Part shown: positions 50,701 through 60,980 of the stretch, piece by piece
Position numbering within the stretch: position 1 is the first letter of the stretch
Layout of the letters: each line of letters starts with the position of its first letter
DNA from: Baylisascaris procyonis
Taxonomy: Eukaryota; Nematoda; Chromadorea; Rhabditida; Ascarididae
Length of the DNA: 64,000 nucleotides
Direction: 5' to 3'
Assembly: GCA_037389465.1 (NCBI GenBank)
Contig: JAZARR010000296.1
Coordinates: 682,001-746,000 of the forward strand
The notes under the pieces: generated by a model
Seen by the model: only the letters and a program-made list of their open reading frames with translations
The model's database searches: none
Told to the model about the DNA's origin: nothing
Translations under genes and position numbers: made by a program

Positions 50701-53059
50701 ATAAACGACTTACGACTGTCGCTGTGAATGGTGGTTATTTCTTTGAGGATGACAAACCACAATTTAATGTATGTTTCAATTATATTCAATCCTGAAATCT
50801 TTGCTAATTGTTAAAAAGAATGCAAAAATGTGACTTGATTTTTATTTCTTTGCCTATGCGACCTCTCTTCCTCCTCTCTTCTTCGTATCTCTGTTATCCG
50901 CTTAGCAAAACTTGGCTATTTATAAGTGACAAATATCGAGATTCCCTCCTGTATGGAAAGTGAAAGTTGATGGCGGGAGGGACGAGTGAAATATCTTTTA
51001 GGGTATGGACAGCTCAGTTAATAAATTAACGAGAAATTAAAATTTGGTGCTCTTTTTTGAAGTGTTTTCCATTTTAATTTACTTATCAAACCGTTTTTTT
51101 AATGACTCATAGTGTCCCTGCGATACATTGTTCTTTCATTTACAAGCGACTGCACTAAGCAACAATCCCATAGAAGGAGGCAAGTCAAGTCTTTATGGAG
51201 TTCATATAAGGGAAGCTGAAAGTCAGTTTTGATCAAATACTTGTAGTGATTATATGCCTATATCAGATGAATGCAAACACATACGAGTTGATGGCGGGTA
51301 CATGGTTCAAAAAGGAGTCGATATTGTGTAGCACTCCTTTGGCACTCTCTCGTAACACAACACTCGAATGGATTGGATATTCGAAAGGTGGCATACTATG
51401 CACTATGGATAGTTCATGTATGTTTATTCTTGCTGCAAATCGTTCCCGCTTGATAAGTGCTATAGGGAAATTTATAGGGAAATGAAGAAAGAAATCTGAA
51501 GCATATCATGGTGGATATTTAAGATGGATTCATAGTTTCTCGTGGAAACGAATTGATTTCACAGAATTTTTAGACTCAAGCAGTTTTATAAGTATTTAGA
51601 TTATAGAGTAATCGGCGGATGGACCCGACCGTCAATGGTATAGTGGGATGGAATAAAGGAAAATTGTTATTAATAGTCGTTCATTAGGCGACCATAAATA
51701 ATGGCTGTATAACGATAGACACGTTTAGCGCATAGTGCTAGTGATTGCTCAACATATTCAACAGAACTGGGCGCTTTTCCACTATAGAATTTTTGCCTTC
51801 ATCAATTTACGAATGCTATACGCTAGTGCACTTATTGGATGAGGATATATTCTGTTCGATGTAAGAGAGATGTGATTTTTTTTTTTTTTTTTGAATGTCA
51901 GATTCGATTGCTAGCAAAAAATATGTTGATAGTAGTAGATCATAGTTCCTCTCACTTATTCCATGTTTCTCATTGTTTACGCACATAAAAAGTTCACCTT
52001 TTTATACGATGCAACATCAGACGCCATTAATATACTCCTTATTGTCCTCTTGTTCAATTTTGTTGTCTCTGAGACAAGCCCAGTTTTTCTCTAACAATTA
52101 ATGCGGCCAATATTGACGTTTGGCTTGTTTAATTTGTGCCTAGTATCAAGCTGAACAAAAGAAAAATTAAGTTTCTAGATATACGTATTCATATCTTTAT
52201 TTATTTTTTTATTTTTTCGTTATTGTTATTCAATTTGAGTGATTTTTTTAAAACGATATTTTATATTTTAGATTGTGTACGCTTATTAACGGCTAACGGC
52301 GTTTGGGTACCGATTCATAGGTTTTCACCAACATTGAAATCACTCTCCGATCATGTGTTTTTGATCGGCGTTGTGGAACATCCTCATGCTGAACTACGTT
52401 ATGTTTATTGCAAAGGAATACGATATCCACCGGTTGCAAGTAGACTTGTTCCACTCGTTGCCACTTGGAACATCCCATTCTGCAATGCGGTATACTCTTG
52501 CTTTGTTTTTATGGTCTGATCTGTTCTTTGTGGTAATCCTATTTAATTGCTATGCGGCTATAGAAACATATCGCTTGGAAATGATGAACGTGGTGTATTT
52601 GATTGGAAGAGTGAATTGGAAGCTAGGCTTTTGGTACATGTATGACAGCGAAAAGGGGAAGGAGAATTGCGAGCTTACGAATAGGAACACGAAGTGATCT
52701 ATTTCAGGTCTATTTCCGGTCTATTTCAGGTGACAGTAGTGTAGAAGTGGAATATTTTACTATGAAAGGGCATAGCCATTCCATATATAGCTTAGAGATT
52801 CGTTTAGATCGTAAAGTAGTATATTTATCAGACGGTTTTTTAGGAATCGGAGAAGTCACAATTGGAGGCAAAACTGTTACAATCTGAATTATTTAGATGC
52901 GCTTTTGAGCGTAACGCTGATAATGGTATTGCTAATATTCAGGTTTGTTGCATTCGTTTTTTTAATCACTTCTTTGTTGCTTTTGAATTTTGCCAATTGT
53001 TTATTTTATACGTTAATTATTTTTAGAAAATTTTACTAGTTGATTCATAACGCAATTTT

Positions 53060-53154
<95 letters not shown>

Positions 53155-53939
53155 CTCTTAATGAAAAGGTTGGCAGTTGGTGAATGTCCGGGTGAAGATA
53201 TTTGATTGATCAAGGCCATCGAGCCAGGATTTGCTCCCAAAATATTTTATATCAGAAGAGAAAAGAAGTTCGTTCTTCGCCGTGGTAGTTGTCATTTCCG
53301 GTCTCCCAGATGTGAGCGCCATATTTCATCTGTGGTATTAAAGCATGAAATTTTCAGGAGCTGTGTTCTAGCTACACAAAGGATATAATGCGTCTATTTG
53401 CATTGGCATGCAAAGCGGATCGTGAATGCCGTGCCGCAGAATTGGCTCTATATGCTCCAGGTGCACATCTCATACAATCGATGTGCAATTTTGCAGCTAA
53501 AACACGTCATTCACTTCTTGTTGAAAAGGTTGAATTTGTTTGAAATTTAAAGGTTTTGCCTTATGCGCATTGTGAGAATCATTATCATAATTGTAATAGT
53601 AAGTATAATTGATATCATTCATCGTTTTGCCCTGTCTATTGCGCGGTCGGCTGTGAAGCTCCGACCAGAGCTGTTGGCTCCGCTCAGCCGAGCCACCCCG
53701 CCCAGCACAAGGGCGGCAGAATAAGTCCCGACACTCATAGGAGGAACGGCGATGAATCGGCTCGTCAGCATCCGACGGGCAGGAGACGAGCCTAAGCCCT
53801 AACCTTCACGCGACTGACCTGCTAGAGGTAGAGGCCGACCTAAGACCACGGCAGCAAAGTATACCAGAGAGGCATTAAGTCAGAGCAGGCGGAAGCGATA
53901 TGAAGAGACATATATTCGTAATGAATGCTCTGTTTATTG

Positions 53940-53971
<32 letters not shown>

Positions 53972-54595
53972 GATATCAAGGTTTTTGAGAGTGTGAAAAG
54001 CAAAAATACCTAAAAGTTGGATAACTCGAACTGAAAACTTTCAATTTGAATGCAAAGATTTTTCATGTTAAGCTTCTTGATCATACATGGACTTCCTTAT
54101 TTGAATGTTTTAATCTGTAAATAGGTGGCTGCTTTTTTCCTTTTTTATGGAAGAGTATTTCGCAGTTGTAATATTTTCCTATCCCGTTTAAAATCAAAAC
54201 TTTTATGATCATTTTTATAACATATTTTTTAAACATTTCGCAATAGAAAAACGTTTTTAGGTTGCCGAGATTGGAAGAAACAATACATTGGCAATGGAAA
54301 ATAGAACGACATTGGATCGACGTTCTTCCGGTGATAACAACGAAGTGAATTTGGCACCAAAACCGGTTGTCAGAGTTAGTGTTCATGTTACATTTCTTCA
54401 GACATGTGATTATTTATGGCAGAAATACAAATAGTAAATTTTTTTTGGCCAGCGTTTAATTCGAATCGGTGTTCTTTGTCTAGCGGGTCTGGCTTGGACC
54501 AGATAGGCCAATTTATACGTTGAAATGCATTTAAACGTTAGTTCCATGATGTTATATTGGAAGTTTATATTGTATTTAAATATAATATTACACAT

Positions 54596-54646
<51 letters not shown>

Positions 54647-57600
54647 TTATTTATTTGTTTATTTATTTATTTATATATTTATAATGTTTGTGTATATATG
54701 GCATTTAAAGATTCACATTCGGAATCGTGGAAGGGGTTAGGGGAGAATCAAGGTGAAAGAACCCATTCCATTTCCTATCGTACCGGAAACGAGGGGAATT
54801 ACCTTTTTTTTTCTACGTTAGGAAGTAATTGATGTTGTTGAATAAGCAATAAGATTCACTCTATATTCATGCATAAAACATCTATTTTTTGTAGAGGTGG
54901 ACATAATCGTCGAGATGAAGAAAAAAATCTTCGCTGATAAATTATCACTAATTTTTTGAAGAGTTGTTTTGCTCATCAATTAACGAAACTAATTCATCTC
55001 ATTTAGTAAAATATTCATATTATTTAAAATTCAAACATTACAATTATAAAAAATTTGCATTTCTCTCTCGAGGCAATTGAGTTAAATACAATTCATCTTG
55101 CTATAAATGCAAATATTTACCGAATTCTGGAAAAGAGAAAAATTTTTGCGGCTTTCAGCTTTTTTTTTTTCTTAAACGAGCGATGGCTTGTGCAATTTGG
55201 TGATTGCTGTTCTATGACCCTTAATTCACTGTTGATTAAACATTTTGGGTTTTTCCACTAGTTTTTATCTCACTGGTAAATTTTCCATTGTTTTATTTCA
55301 CAGCAAATTTCGACGTCATTTGAATTGAGGACTACTTATCTTAGCGTTTTTTTCGCTTGATGTTGATATTATTATTTGCTTAGCATTAATTATTGTTGAT
55401 TATATTTTCATTGGATTAAATTTATTTAAATTTCAGCGTTTTCATTCTTCCAAACGGAAATTAGTGGACGAGGAAGAGGAAAAGAATCGAGAGGCAATCG
55501 TTGATGACGGCGATCATGAGGAGGAACAATTAGTAGTTTCTCGATTCGATAGCTCTCTTAGCAGCGAGCAAAATTCATTCACCTGTTTCTCAGCGACGAA
55601 AACCGCTCCCAATCCATTTAAAGTATATTTCCTGAGGTTTTTTTTTCTTTTGCTAATGCTTGTTGTCGTAATGCTTGACGATTATGCTACAATGGGATTG
55701 CAAATGTGGAATATTGAGAAAGTTTTCTGAAGGGGGTCATTAAAGCATTCATTTTATGTGGGCAAATGGGGCAACACTATGGGAAGTGTATAAATAAAGA
55801 ACTATAAATCTATTTTAGAGTGCTGCCTAAAGCAGTAATGTGTCAATTTTATAGGTAGATAGTTTATAAGTTTGGTGAAAAATGAGTTTAGTGGAAGTAC
55901 TTGACAATATTAGCGGTCTTTTTTATACTCTTGAACAGTTTTTTCTTTTTTGGGGGGGGGAGGGGGGTGGAAGTGAGGGTGATGGGGGCAAAGATTGTGG
56001 CGAAACCGTTAGATGTTTTGCGTGGAGTATTGTCTAACGTGGTGCGGGTACCCTCTGATCCTCGAACTTTGGCGTCTCCTCTCTCCCCCCCTCCCTTAGA
56101 CAGCGATTCTCCAACTCCTTTCTTATCCACTTTTTCTCAGCGCTTTCCACCTTCTGCAAATCCCTGCTCATCAGAGTCTTCTGCATCGAAAATTCTGCTC
56201 TAGGATGGTGCCGGGTCTCTGCAGCTAACGGCAAAAGCTTCTCGGCTTTTTTCCTGACTTCCGTCTCCCTTTCCTCCCCTCTCCCATCGATCGAAAATCC
56301 TCTCCACTCTGTTATCAGCTGTAGCAAGAGTTTAATGCCGCTGTGGAGGAATTACTGATATTTTTTTGTAGAGAAAAGCAACGGCGGTCGAAGAGAGTCA
56401 AGAAAATGTTTTTGATTCTTTATCGTCTCCAGCAACAAAGGCACCACCGCATACCCCTCTCGGCGATTCAAATAAATCCAGAAAGCAGAAGAACGAGGTG
56501 AGCTTGTTTAAAGGTGTTGTAGATATTGGCCAATATCTTTAGGTTATGGATGGTAGCATAATGCTGACTTATTATGAAGGAATAACAGCAGCTCTTAGTG
56601 AATAGCTTTAATGTCCAACCACACGTGTATATTTTTTCCCTCCCATTTTGGTGTCCCGCCTAGTATTCCTGAAAATTCTGTTGATCCTCGCTGCGTAGAA
56701 AATTTAAAAAGTATGTTGAGAAAAAATCACCTGAAAATAGAGAAAATTCAAAAAAACTCCACGCCAGATTTCAATGCTTTCGACTTATATAGAGATGTTT
56801 CCTGTTTTTGGTGAGGTAGAGGTATAAATGCACGTACGCACTCGAGATCATTCTAGAGTTGGATGATATGAATAGCCAATTATACTTGACTGGTCATGCG
56901 TTGCTTCCGTCTTTTTATGCTCCATTCTCTTATTTGTTTATTTTCTTAACTATGAATGAAATCTAGGTGACGATAAGTATCACAGACGCGTAGGCAACGA
57001 ATAGGAATATCATAGAAGGTAGGTCGTCGTTAAAGTTATAGCGCTTATTTATAACGTTTTATGTTTTCAGGTGATGTCACGTCAATCGTTGCTCACATTC
57101 TCAGCACAGACATCAAAGCAAGTTGCTTACTTCTTCAAGATACCCATTTTAGCTTGTAAATGAATAATATTTTCAGTACTTTTCTTAGTTTTGTTCATTT
57201 TATGATGCAAAATATATGCCCATTTCAGGTTGTGATTTTTTATTATGTTACTTATCACCTTTGCACTTATATTTTCTTGCAAAGGCTTCTATGATTTTCA
57301 TAGGGTACGTTGGTTAGTAAAAGAAATTACTTGATGCTACATATTGTTTAAATGAGTAGTTGATGAACTCTCATTGAATATTGCAGGATAGAAAAAGGAA
57401 TTGAACGAAAAACGGGTTTTGAATTATGGATGAAATCAATGGAGAGCGAGTTGAGGTCACACTACGATGGAGACGATGATGGATTCATCAAATATGCTAC
57501 TCGTCAATTTCGACAGCTTACCGCCGATGAGAAAAAGGTTTGCGCCTACTAAAAGGCAAAATAGAGGAGTGAATTGTGTTGAATTTAATGATCAACACTT

Positions 57601-58138
57601 AAGCGTCGAATAGAATCTGATAAGGGGCCGCTTGTAATTGAAGAGGCTGGGTTAATGCTTATGGCTAAAAAGTTTCATTTTCAAATATTGTGTTTATTTT
57701 TGATTTACTTTATACTAGGCTTGCTAAAAGCGTATATCTCCTAATCATAGATATGCTACATGCTTTAGTGCAACATTGCAAATAAGATATATCGGAGAGA
57801 GAGAGAGGGAGAAGGAGAGAGAAGATGTGGACGAATTGTCGAGTTGAACAAGGGGAGAGATGAGCAGAATTAATAGCCTAGAAGTTGGGTGTTAATAATG
57901 TCCACATGGAAATGATGAAGACTGGTCTACATTCGGCATCCGTCAACCGACTATCCAGTCGAAGAGTCAACGAAACAGCTTTCTTGCTAGAGTTTTTAGA
58001 TTTTCACCAGTATCAAATAGCTGTTGTTGATACAGTAGCAGGGTAAGAATACAACAAGCAGCAACTAAATTTAATTTAATTTTTATTAAAATTATTCTGT
58101 TTTAGAGATGGAACGAGATGGCTCGCACATCCACCTAA
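37127..58138 (+). CDS. wdhd1: AND-1/CTF4/WDHD1-family replisome adaptor, 23 exons, complete
   Basis: Nuclear trimeric hub that links the CMG helicase to DNA polymerase alpha-primase and supports cohesion. Exons: 37127-37219, 37834-37953, 38671-38849, 39564-39776, 40539-40677, 41557-41760, 42329-42434, 46282-46484, 47221-47280, 49259-49386, 49778-49965, 50674-50768, 51267-51417, 52272-52489, 52844-52942, 53358-53528, 54261-54374, 55437-55622, 56372-56497, 57071-57121, 57285-57304 (tentative), 57387-57537, 58106-58138. They sum to 3048 nt, all phases close, and give 1015 residues against 1129 in human. Order is WD40 propeller, acidic linker, SepB/Mcl1 propeller, helical bundle, charged tail, HMG box. 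The HMG box marks the animal AND-1 form; yeast Ctf4 lacks it. The identity is secure. A missed micro-exon after exon 6 is possible. Confidence 0.95.
40197..40206. repeat. Poly-G tract (10)
   Basis: In the AND-1 intron between exons 4 and 5, on the sense strand. Confidence 0.95.
42329..46484 (+). CDS. AND-1 exons 7-8: acidic linker, split by a satellite-bearing intron
   Basis: Residues 317-419. Exon 7 ends in KKKLLFDSDDDTR, an acidic stretch like the family's DDLFD-type linker. Exon 8 has AIKRAYGFDEDGLHI, a proline-rich part (PPPDERPFVPLK) and ends VSGSSPSHLSQRYL, which aligns with human SGSTPLHLTHRFMV just before the second propeller. The intron between them (42435-46281) is 3.85 kb and about three-quarters of it is a tandem repeat. 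Confidence 0.9.
42911..45820. repeat. Tandem satellite, about 35-bp unit, roughly 83 copies, inside an AND-1 intron
   Basis: Head-to-tail copies of a unit close to ATTATTCAGGACCAATCCAG plus CAATCCATAAAGAGA. Units vary from 34 to 36 bp through indels near the GAGAA junction, with common variants AGTGATCC, ACCAATCC and AGTAATTGATAAAGGG. Each unit has an internal CAATCC duplication and a CCAAT word. The period is not a multiple of three and each unit carries stops, so it is non-coding. The array is transcribed as part of the AND-1 pre-mRNA. No unique spacers are present, so it is not a CRISPR-like array. Confidence 0.97.
47221..52489 (+). CDS. AND-1 exons 9-14: SepB/Mcl1 second propeller
   Basis: Residues 420-699. 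Exon 9 KWNQFGMITSF, exon 10 VRWHDASVHSEMIIDNN, exon 11 CINAWDVGSREWNVQMP, exon 12 PILTMCAADKRLTTVAVNGG, exon 13 TLEWIGYSKGGILCTMDSS, exon 14 ANGVWVPIHRF, RYVYCKGIRYPP and ATWNIPFCNA. The order matches human (VWNSIGIIRC, LAWIGFSAEGTPCYVDSEG, LPYCQIATEK). This is the trimerisation propeller of Ctf4/AND-1. Phases 0, 2, 1, 0, 1, 0 close. A decayed retrotransposon lies in the intron between exons 9 and 10. Confidence 0.93.
47430..49130 (+). mobile_element. Decayed RTE-like non-LTR retrotransposon, 5'-truncated, in AND-1 intron 9
   Basis: Scattered plus-strand reading frames match a LINE reverse transcriptase in order. KNYHPISLLLKVSKCF at about 48161 resembles the NYRPISLLS motif. LRFADDIVLI at about 48605 carries the FADD active-site box. 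A C-terminal segment near 48915 reads LTFLYDSEI, stop, ADTKKMCMLLEVAEKG, like the LPALLYGSETWA and following AIER helix. A charged Glu/Lys-rich stretch lies upstream (47640-48070). Stops and frameshifts interrupt it throughout, and no endonuclease domain was seen. The RTE clade is my best reading; another LINE clade is possible. Confidence 0.75.
52844..55622 (+). CDS. AND-1 exons 15-18: helical bundle and charged tail
   Basis: Residues 700-889. Exon 15 ESEKSQLEAKLLQSELFRCA directly follows FCNA and aligns with human IATEKGQMEEQFWRSVIF. Exon 16 has DIMRLFALACKADRECRAAE (human LLMKMLALSCKLEREFRCVE). In Ctf4/AND-1 this helical part protrudes from the trimer and docks client peptides. Exon 17 is polar. 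Exon 18 is strongly acidic (VDEEEEKNRE) and ends NPFK, matching human VNPFKV. A structured retroposon sits in the intron between exons 16 and 17. Confidence 0.92.
53064..53151. repeat. (TA)n microsatellite in an AND-1 intron
   Basis: About 88 bp of uninterrupted TA between exons 15 and 16, the longest dinucleotide run in the window. Confidence 0.98.
53605..53617. repeat. Target-site duplication, left copy
   Basis: ATAATTGATATCA, identical to 53966-53978 on the far side of the GC-rich insertion. The right copy partly overlaps the simple-sequence tail. Confidence 0.7.
53618..53965 (+). mobile_element. SINE-like structured retroposon with target-site duplications and AAAT tail
   Basis: A 348-bp insertion much richer in G+C than its surroundings, flanked by the identical 13-mer ATAATTGATATCA (53605-53617 and 53966-53978). 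It ends in GAAATAAATAAATAAATAAA-type simple sequence, as retroposons do. Four perfect hairpins lie in its first half: GGTCGG/CCGACC (53645-53666), TGGCTC/GAGCCA (53675-53695), CCGCCC/GGGCGG (53698-53716) and GGCTCGTC/GACGAGCC (53759-53792). No clear tRNA A and B boxes were seen. Orientation matches the host gene. It could be a SINE or a short 3' end of a longer LINE. Confidence 0.7.
53966..53978. repeat. Target-site duplication, right copy
   Basis: ATAATTGATATCA directly after the AAAT tail, identical to 53605-53617. The unique part ATTGATATCA cannot be explained by the tail sequence. Confidence 0.7.
54600..54678. repeat. (TA)n followed by (TTTA)n microsatellite in an AND-1 intron
   Basis: About 43 bp of TA pass directly into TTTA repeats, in the intron between exons 17 and 18. 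Confidence 0.97.
56372..58138 (+). CDS. AND-1 exons 19-23: low-complexity tail and C-terminal HMG box
   Basis: Residues 890-1015. Exon 19 is Ser/Thr/Pro-rich (KAPPHTPLGD). Exon 20 ends TSKQ. Exon 21 is a tentative 20-nt micro-exon (ASMIFIG) needed to reconcile phase. Exon 22 has KTGFELWMKSMESELRS and RQFRQLTADEKK. Exon 23 is only 33 nt, encoding RWNEMARTST and stop. Together exons 22-23 form an HMG box that aligns with human KTGFQMWLEENRSNI and STEERKVWANKAKG. The protein ends within a few residues of the HMG box, so the basic tail found in human AND-1 is missing. Confidence 0.85.
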
Positions 58139-60603
58139 CTTGCCAATTATCGTTCATAGTTGCATCGCCATAATGTCGTCTACTTTTTTTTTCAAATTTC
58201 TGCAAAACACCTTAAAAATTTTTTCTTTCATCGATATAGAGATTTCTGTGATTTGTGTTGCTTGATGAGGTTTATCGCAGTGAAAATATTTCAATAAGAA
58301 GTAAGACTAGACAGCTTTTATTTGTATATTCGTATATTCACTCACTATCAATGTTCAAATATCTATCTATCTATAATGACTAGGATTTGCATTTCGCCAA
58401 ATGCTTTTCATAAGGTTTAATTTTTTGTGTGCGACTTAAGAAGTTTGGTACTCGATGAATACAATAGGCATTAAAGAAGTTACTTCAAGAAGAGATTATG
58501 GTTGTTATTTACTTTTGTAGGTTCTTTATAGTAAGTGTTTTTGGATTCCGGTGATATTATTTGATTGCTTTCCCATCAGCATTACCCATGGGATGATTGC
58601 TTTACAAGGATCATTGGCGAAATGAGCGGACAGTAAATGCGCTTGCAATTTTTTATTTTTCGAAATTTTAGAAAATTAGAAAAAATAGGAAGTTAGAAAA
58701 TTGAAAATCTTTAAGAAGAGTGAAAATTGCTTTATGTTGTTTGAATCGATGCATCTAGTGATATAGAATCCGCCATATGCTGAAGGATAATTTTTTAATG
58801 GTTTCTATATTGAACAAGGGAGGATGAAGTGCATTTTAAAAGGAATAAAAATGATCTTGTAAAATTTCTATAAAATTTCCGGATCAGCAAACATATTTTA
58901 GCTATTATAATTTCAATTTTATAATATCTCATCGGTTGGGGACGTCCTTAACGGTCATTGATATCTATTCGTATTTGTAGTTCTTTTCGTTATTGCGTGT
59001 CGTATTACCATTTAAAATACTCAGTAATTTGAAGTAAATAATCGTTTTTTTTTGAGTCCATTGAAAAATGCTTTATATTTTATTTTTATTTCTTTTTTGA
59101 TTTCAATATTGTTTTATTGTAAGCATTATTACGCTCCATTTTACTGATCCTTATAAATTTTTTATTGATTTATTTATGAAATTATGGAATTTTTATGCGC
59201 GTATTATTTTTGAAATTATTTTTTGACGCCGAGAGAAATTCGTTTTCAATTAAGTGAAAAGTTTTTTCCCCATTGACAGGAAGCATTTCTCTTGGCGCTA
59301 ATTTTATTCTACAGCCCAATCTGTTGTGGTAATGTTACGCCTATCTAATGCACTTATCTTACCCGTTCCTTTCATATTTGTGGCTAAAAATAAAGTTCAA
59401 CTTATTAAAAGTTGGTTATTTTAATTTGCAGTAGTATGTTCTTTCCGGAATTCTTTTTTTTTAATTGTCAATTTCGCGATTATACCTCTCATCGCTCCAT
59501 TATCCGTCTTTATGAATGTTTTATTGAGGTGTGGTGAACAATATTTTTTTCTTCCGGCACAAACAAAGGCATCAATCAGTAGATCGTTTTTGTCTTCGAG
59601 AAAAATGGACTTCTGCCAAGGAATCGTACCCGTCAATAAAAAAAAAAAAAAAAAAAACTAACAAGAAATTGATCGCTGTTTGTTTATTTATTGCATATAT
59701 TTATCATCAAACATTTTATATTTGTAATGCAAAAGAAACACTTTCATTCTTTGCGTTTATTTATTTCAACACTAACCCACCGAATCCTATTAATGATGAC
59801 ATAAGAATCGAAAATTAGCCATTATTTTATTGATTACGTTGAATAATTTTTCGATATTTTGCAATGAAATTTGCAGTGCGTAATGAAAATATTGCCAATA
59901 ATTTGCATTTAAAACGTCATAACAATTCTCATAATTTTCTCATAAGTTTTAGCAGCAATAGCATATATGTGATTTTTCAATAATTCTGCAAGGGAAATTT
60001 AGCTGTTTTGCGAAAAAAAAAAAAAGATGCACATAGAAATTATGAGAGAATGTATTAACAGTATTACAGATAACAATTCTTTTGTTTTCGCATGTTGCAA
60101 TGATTGAATCACTTACGAAGATAGAATATATAAAACCATTTGAAAAAGAAAATAAAAAATTTTCTAGTGGTTTTCTGATCACGTATTTATACTACGAAGT
60201 TTATTGGCGAAAAAAACATTGAAAAGACTTTGTTGCTCCATTCATCCGCATATTTGAATCATTTATCAAATCAGATGGCCACTCTATTCCCGGATCATCT
60301 CGAGGATTTCCGGTATTCATAAGTCGTGCTATGATGGGGCATTGGTCGGAACACTGCCTCTCAATAGATGAGCTTGGAAGCGTTGTCTTTAACGGTGCTA
60401 AACAATAGCGCAATGTTTTGAACGCTCTTCAGAGATATCTCGAAGCGCTATTTTTGTGTTTTAAAATATATTAGAAGAAGAAAACGTTGTATCGCCCTCT
60501 CAAAGTATTTTATTTTGAAATATGCGAAATTTTTTGAAAATTTCAAGTGAAGCAATGGCATATCAGCTAAATGGCTGATTATTTCTCTAGTCAACTCTCT
60601 TAT

Positions 60604-60630
60604 GACAATAAAAATAAATAAATAAATAAA
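60604..60630. repeat. AAATA simple repeat, possible retroposon 3' tail
   Basis: TTATGACAATAAAAATAAAT leads into a run of AAAT units. This resembles the 3' terminus of nematode non-LTR elements, but no element body or flanking duplication was identified upstream. Confidence 0.4.
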
Positions 60631-60760
60631 AATTCATTACTGTCGATGTTGCGTATTGATAAAGTGCTACGGTAATTGATGGACAATGATTTATTACCTT
60701 TGCTTACCTGTGATAATCAAATCCATTCATTGCGTGGGTGGATGTTACTTACATTTAATT

Positions 60761-60980
60761 GATGACGTCATATATGTAATGTGATGACGTGCATTTGAAG
60801 ATATAATTTATCCCAGTGTATAATGCTAAGTGGATATGTATCTCTTTTTTGTGCAAAATTTTGCACAGCTATCTCGTGTTTTCGATGATTTAATATGTCA
60901 TTACTTCCGGTGACGTACACATATAATGCAGTTGACATCATCGTCAAGTATATGATGGTGTTTTTGCTGACGTCATCAAA
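60761..60980. repeat. Inverted repeat with TGACGTCA at both ends
   Basis: Left end TTGATGACGTCA (60759-60770) and right end TGACGTCATCAA (60968-60979) are exact reverse complements about 200 bp apart. Inner partial copies occur at GATGACGT (60783-60790) and ACATCATCGTCA (about 60934). It could be a small non-autonomous DNA element or a cluster of CRE/bZIP-type sites. No target duplication was recognised. Confidence 0.4.

Noticed and set aside
52553..52645. Candidate AND-1 exon (GNDERGVFDWKSELEARLL)
   Set aside because: Its phase does not fit exon 14, and joining exon 14 directly to 52844 reproduces the human order FCQIATEKGQMEEQFW; the open stretch is chance.
52697..52887. Open frame DSSVEVEYFTMKGHSHSIYS onward
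   Set aside because: No counterpart in AND-1. It overlaps exon 15 in a different frame and ends at a stop.
54448..54505. tRNA-like sequence with TTCGAA and GGCC ends
   Set aside because: Acceptor and T stems do not pair and the A box is missing.
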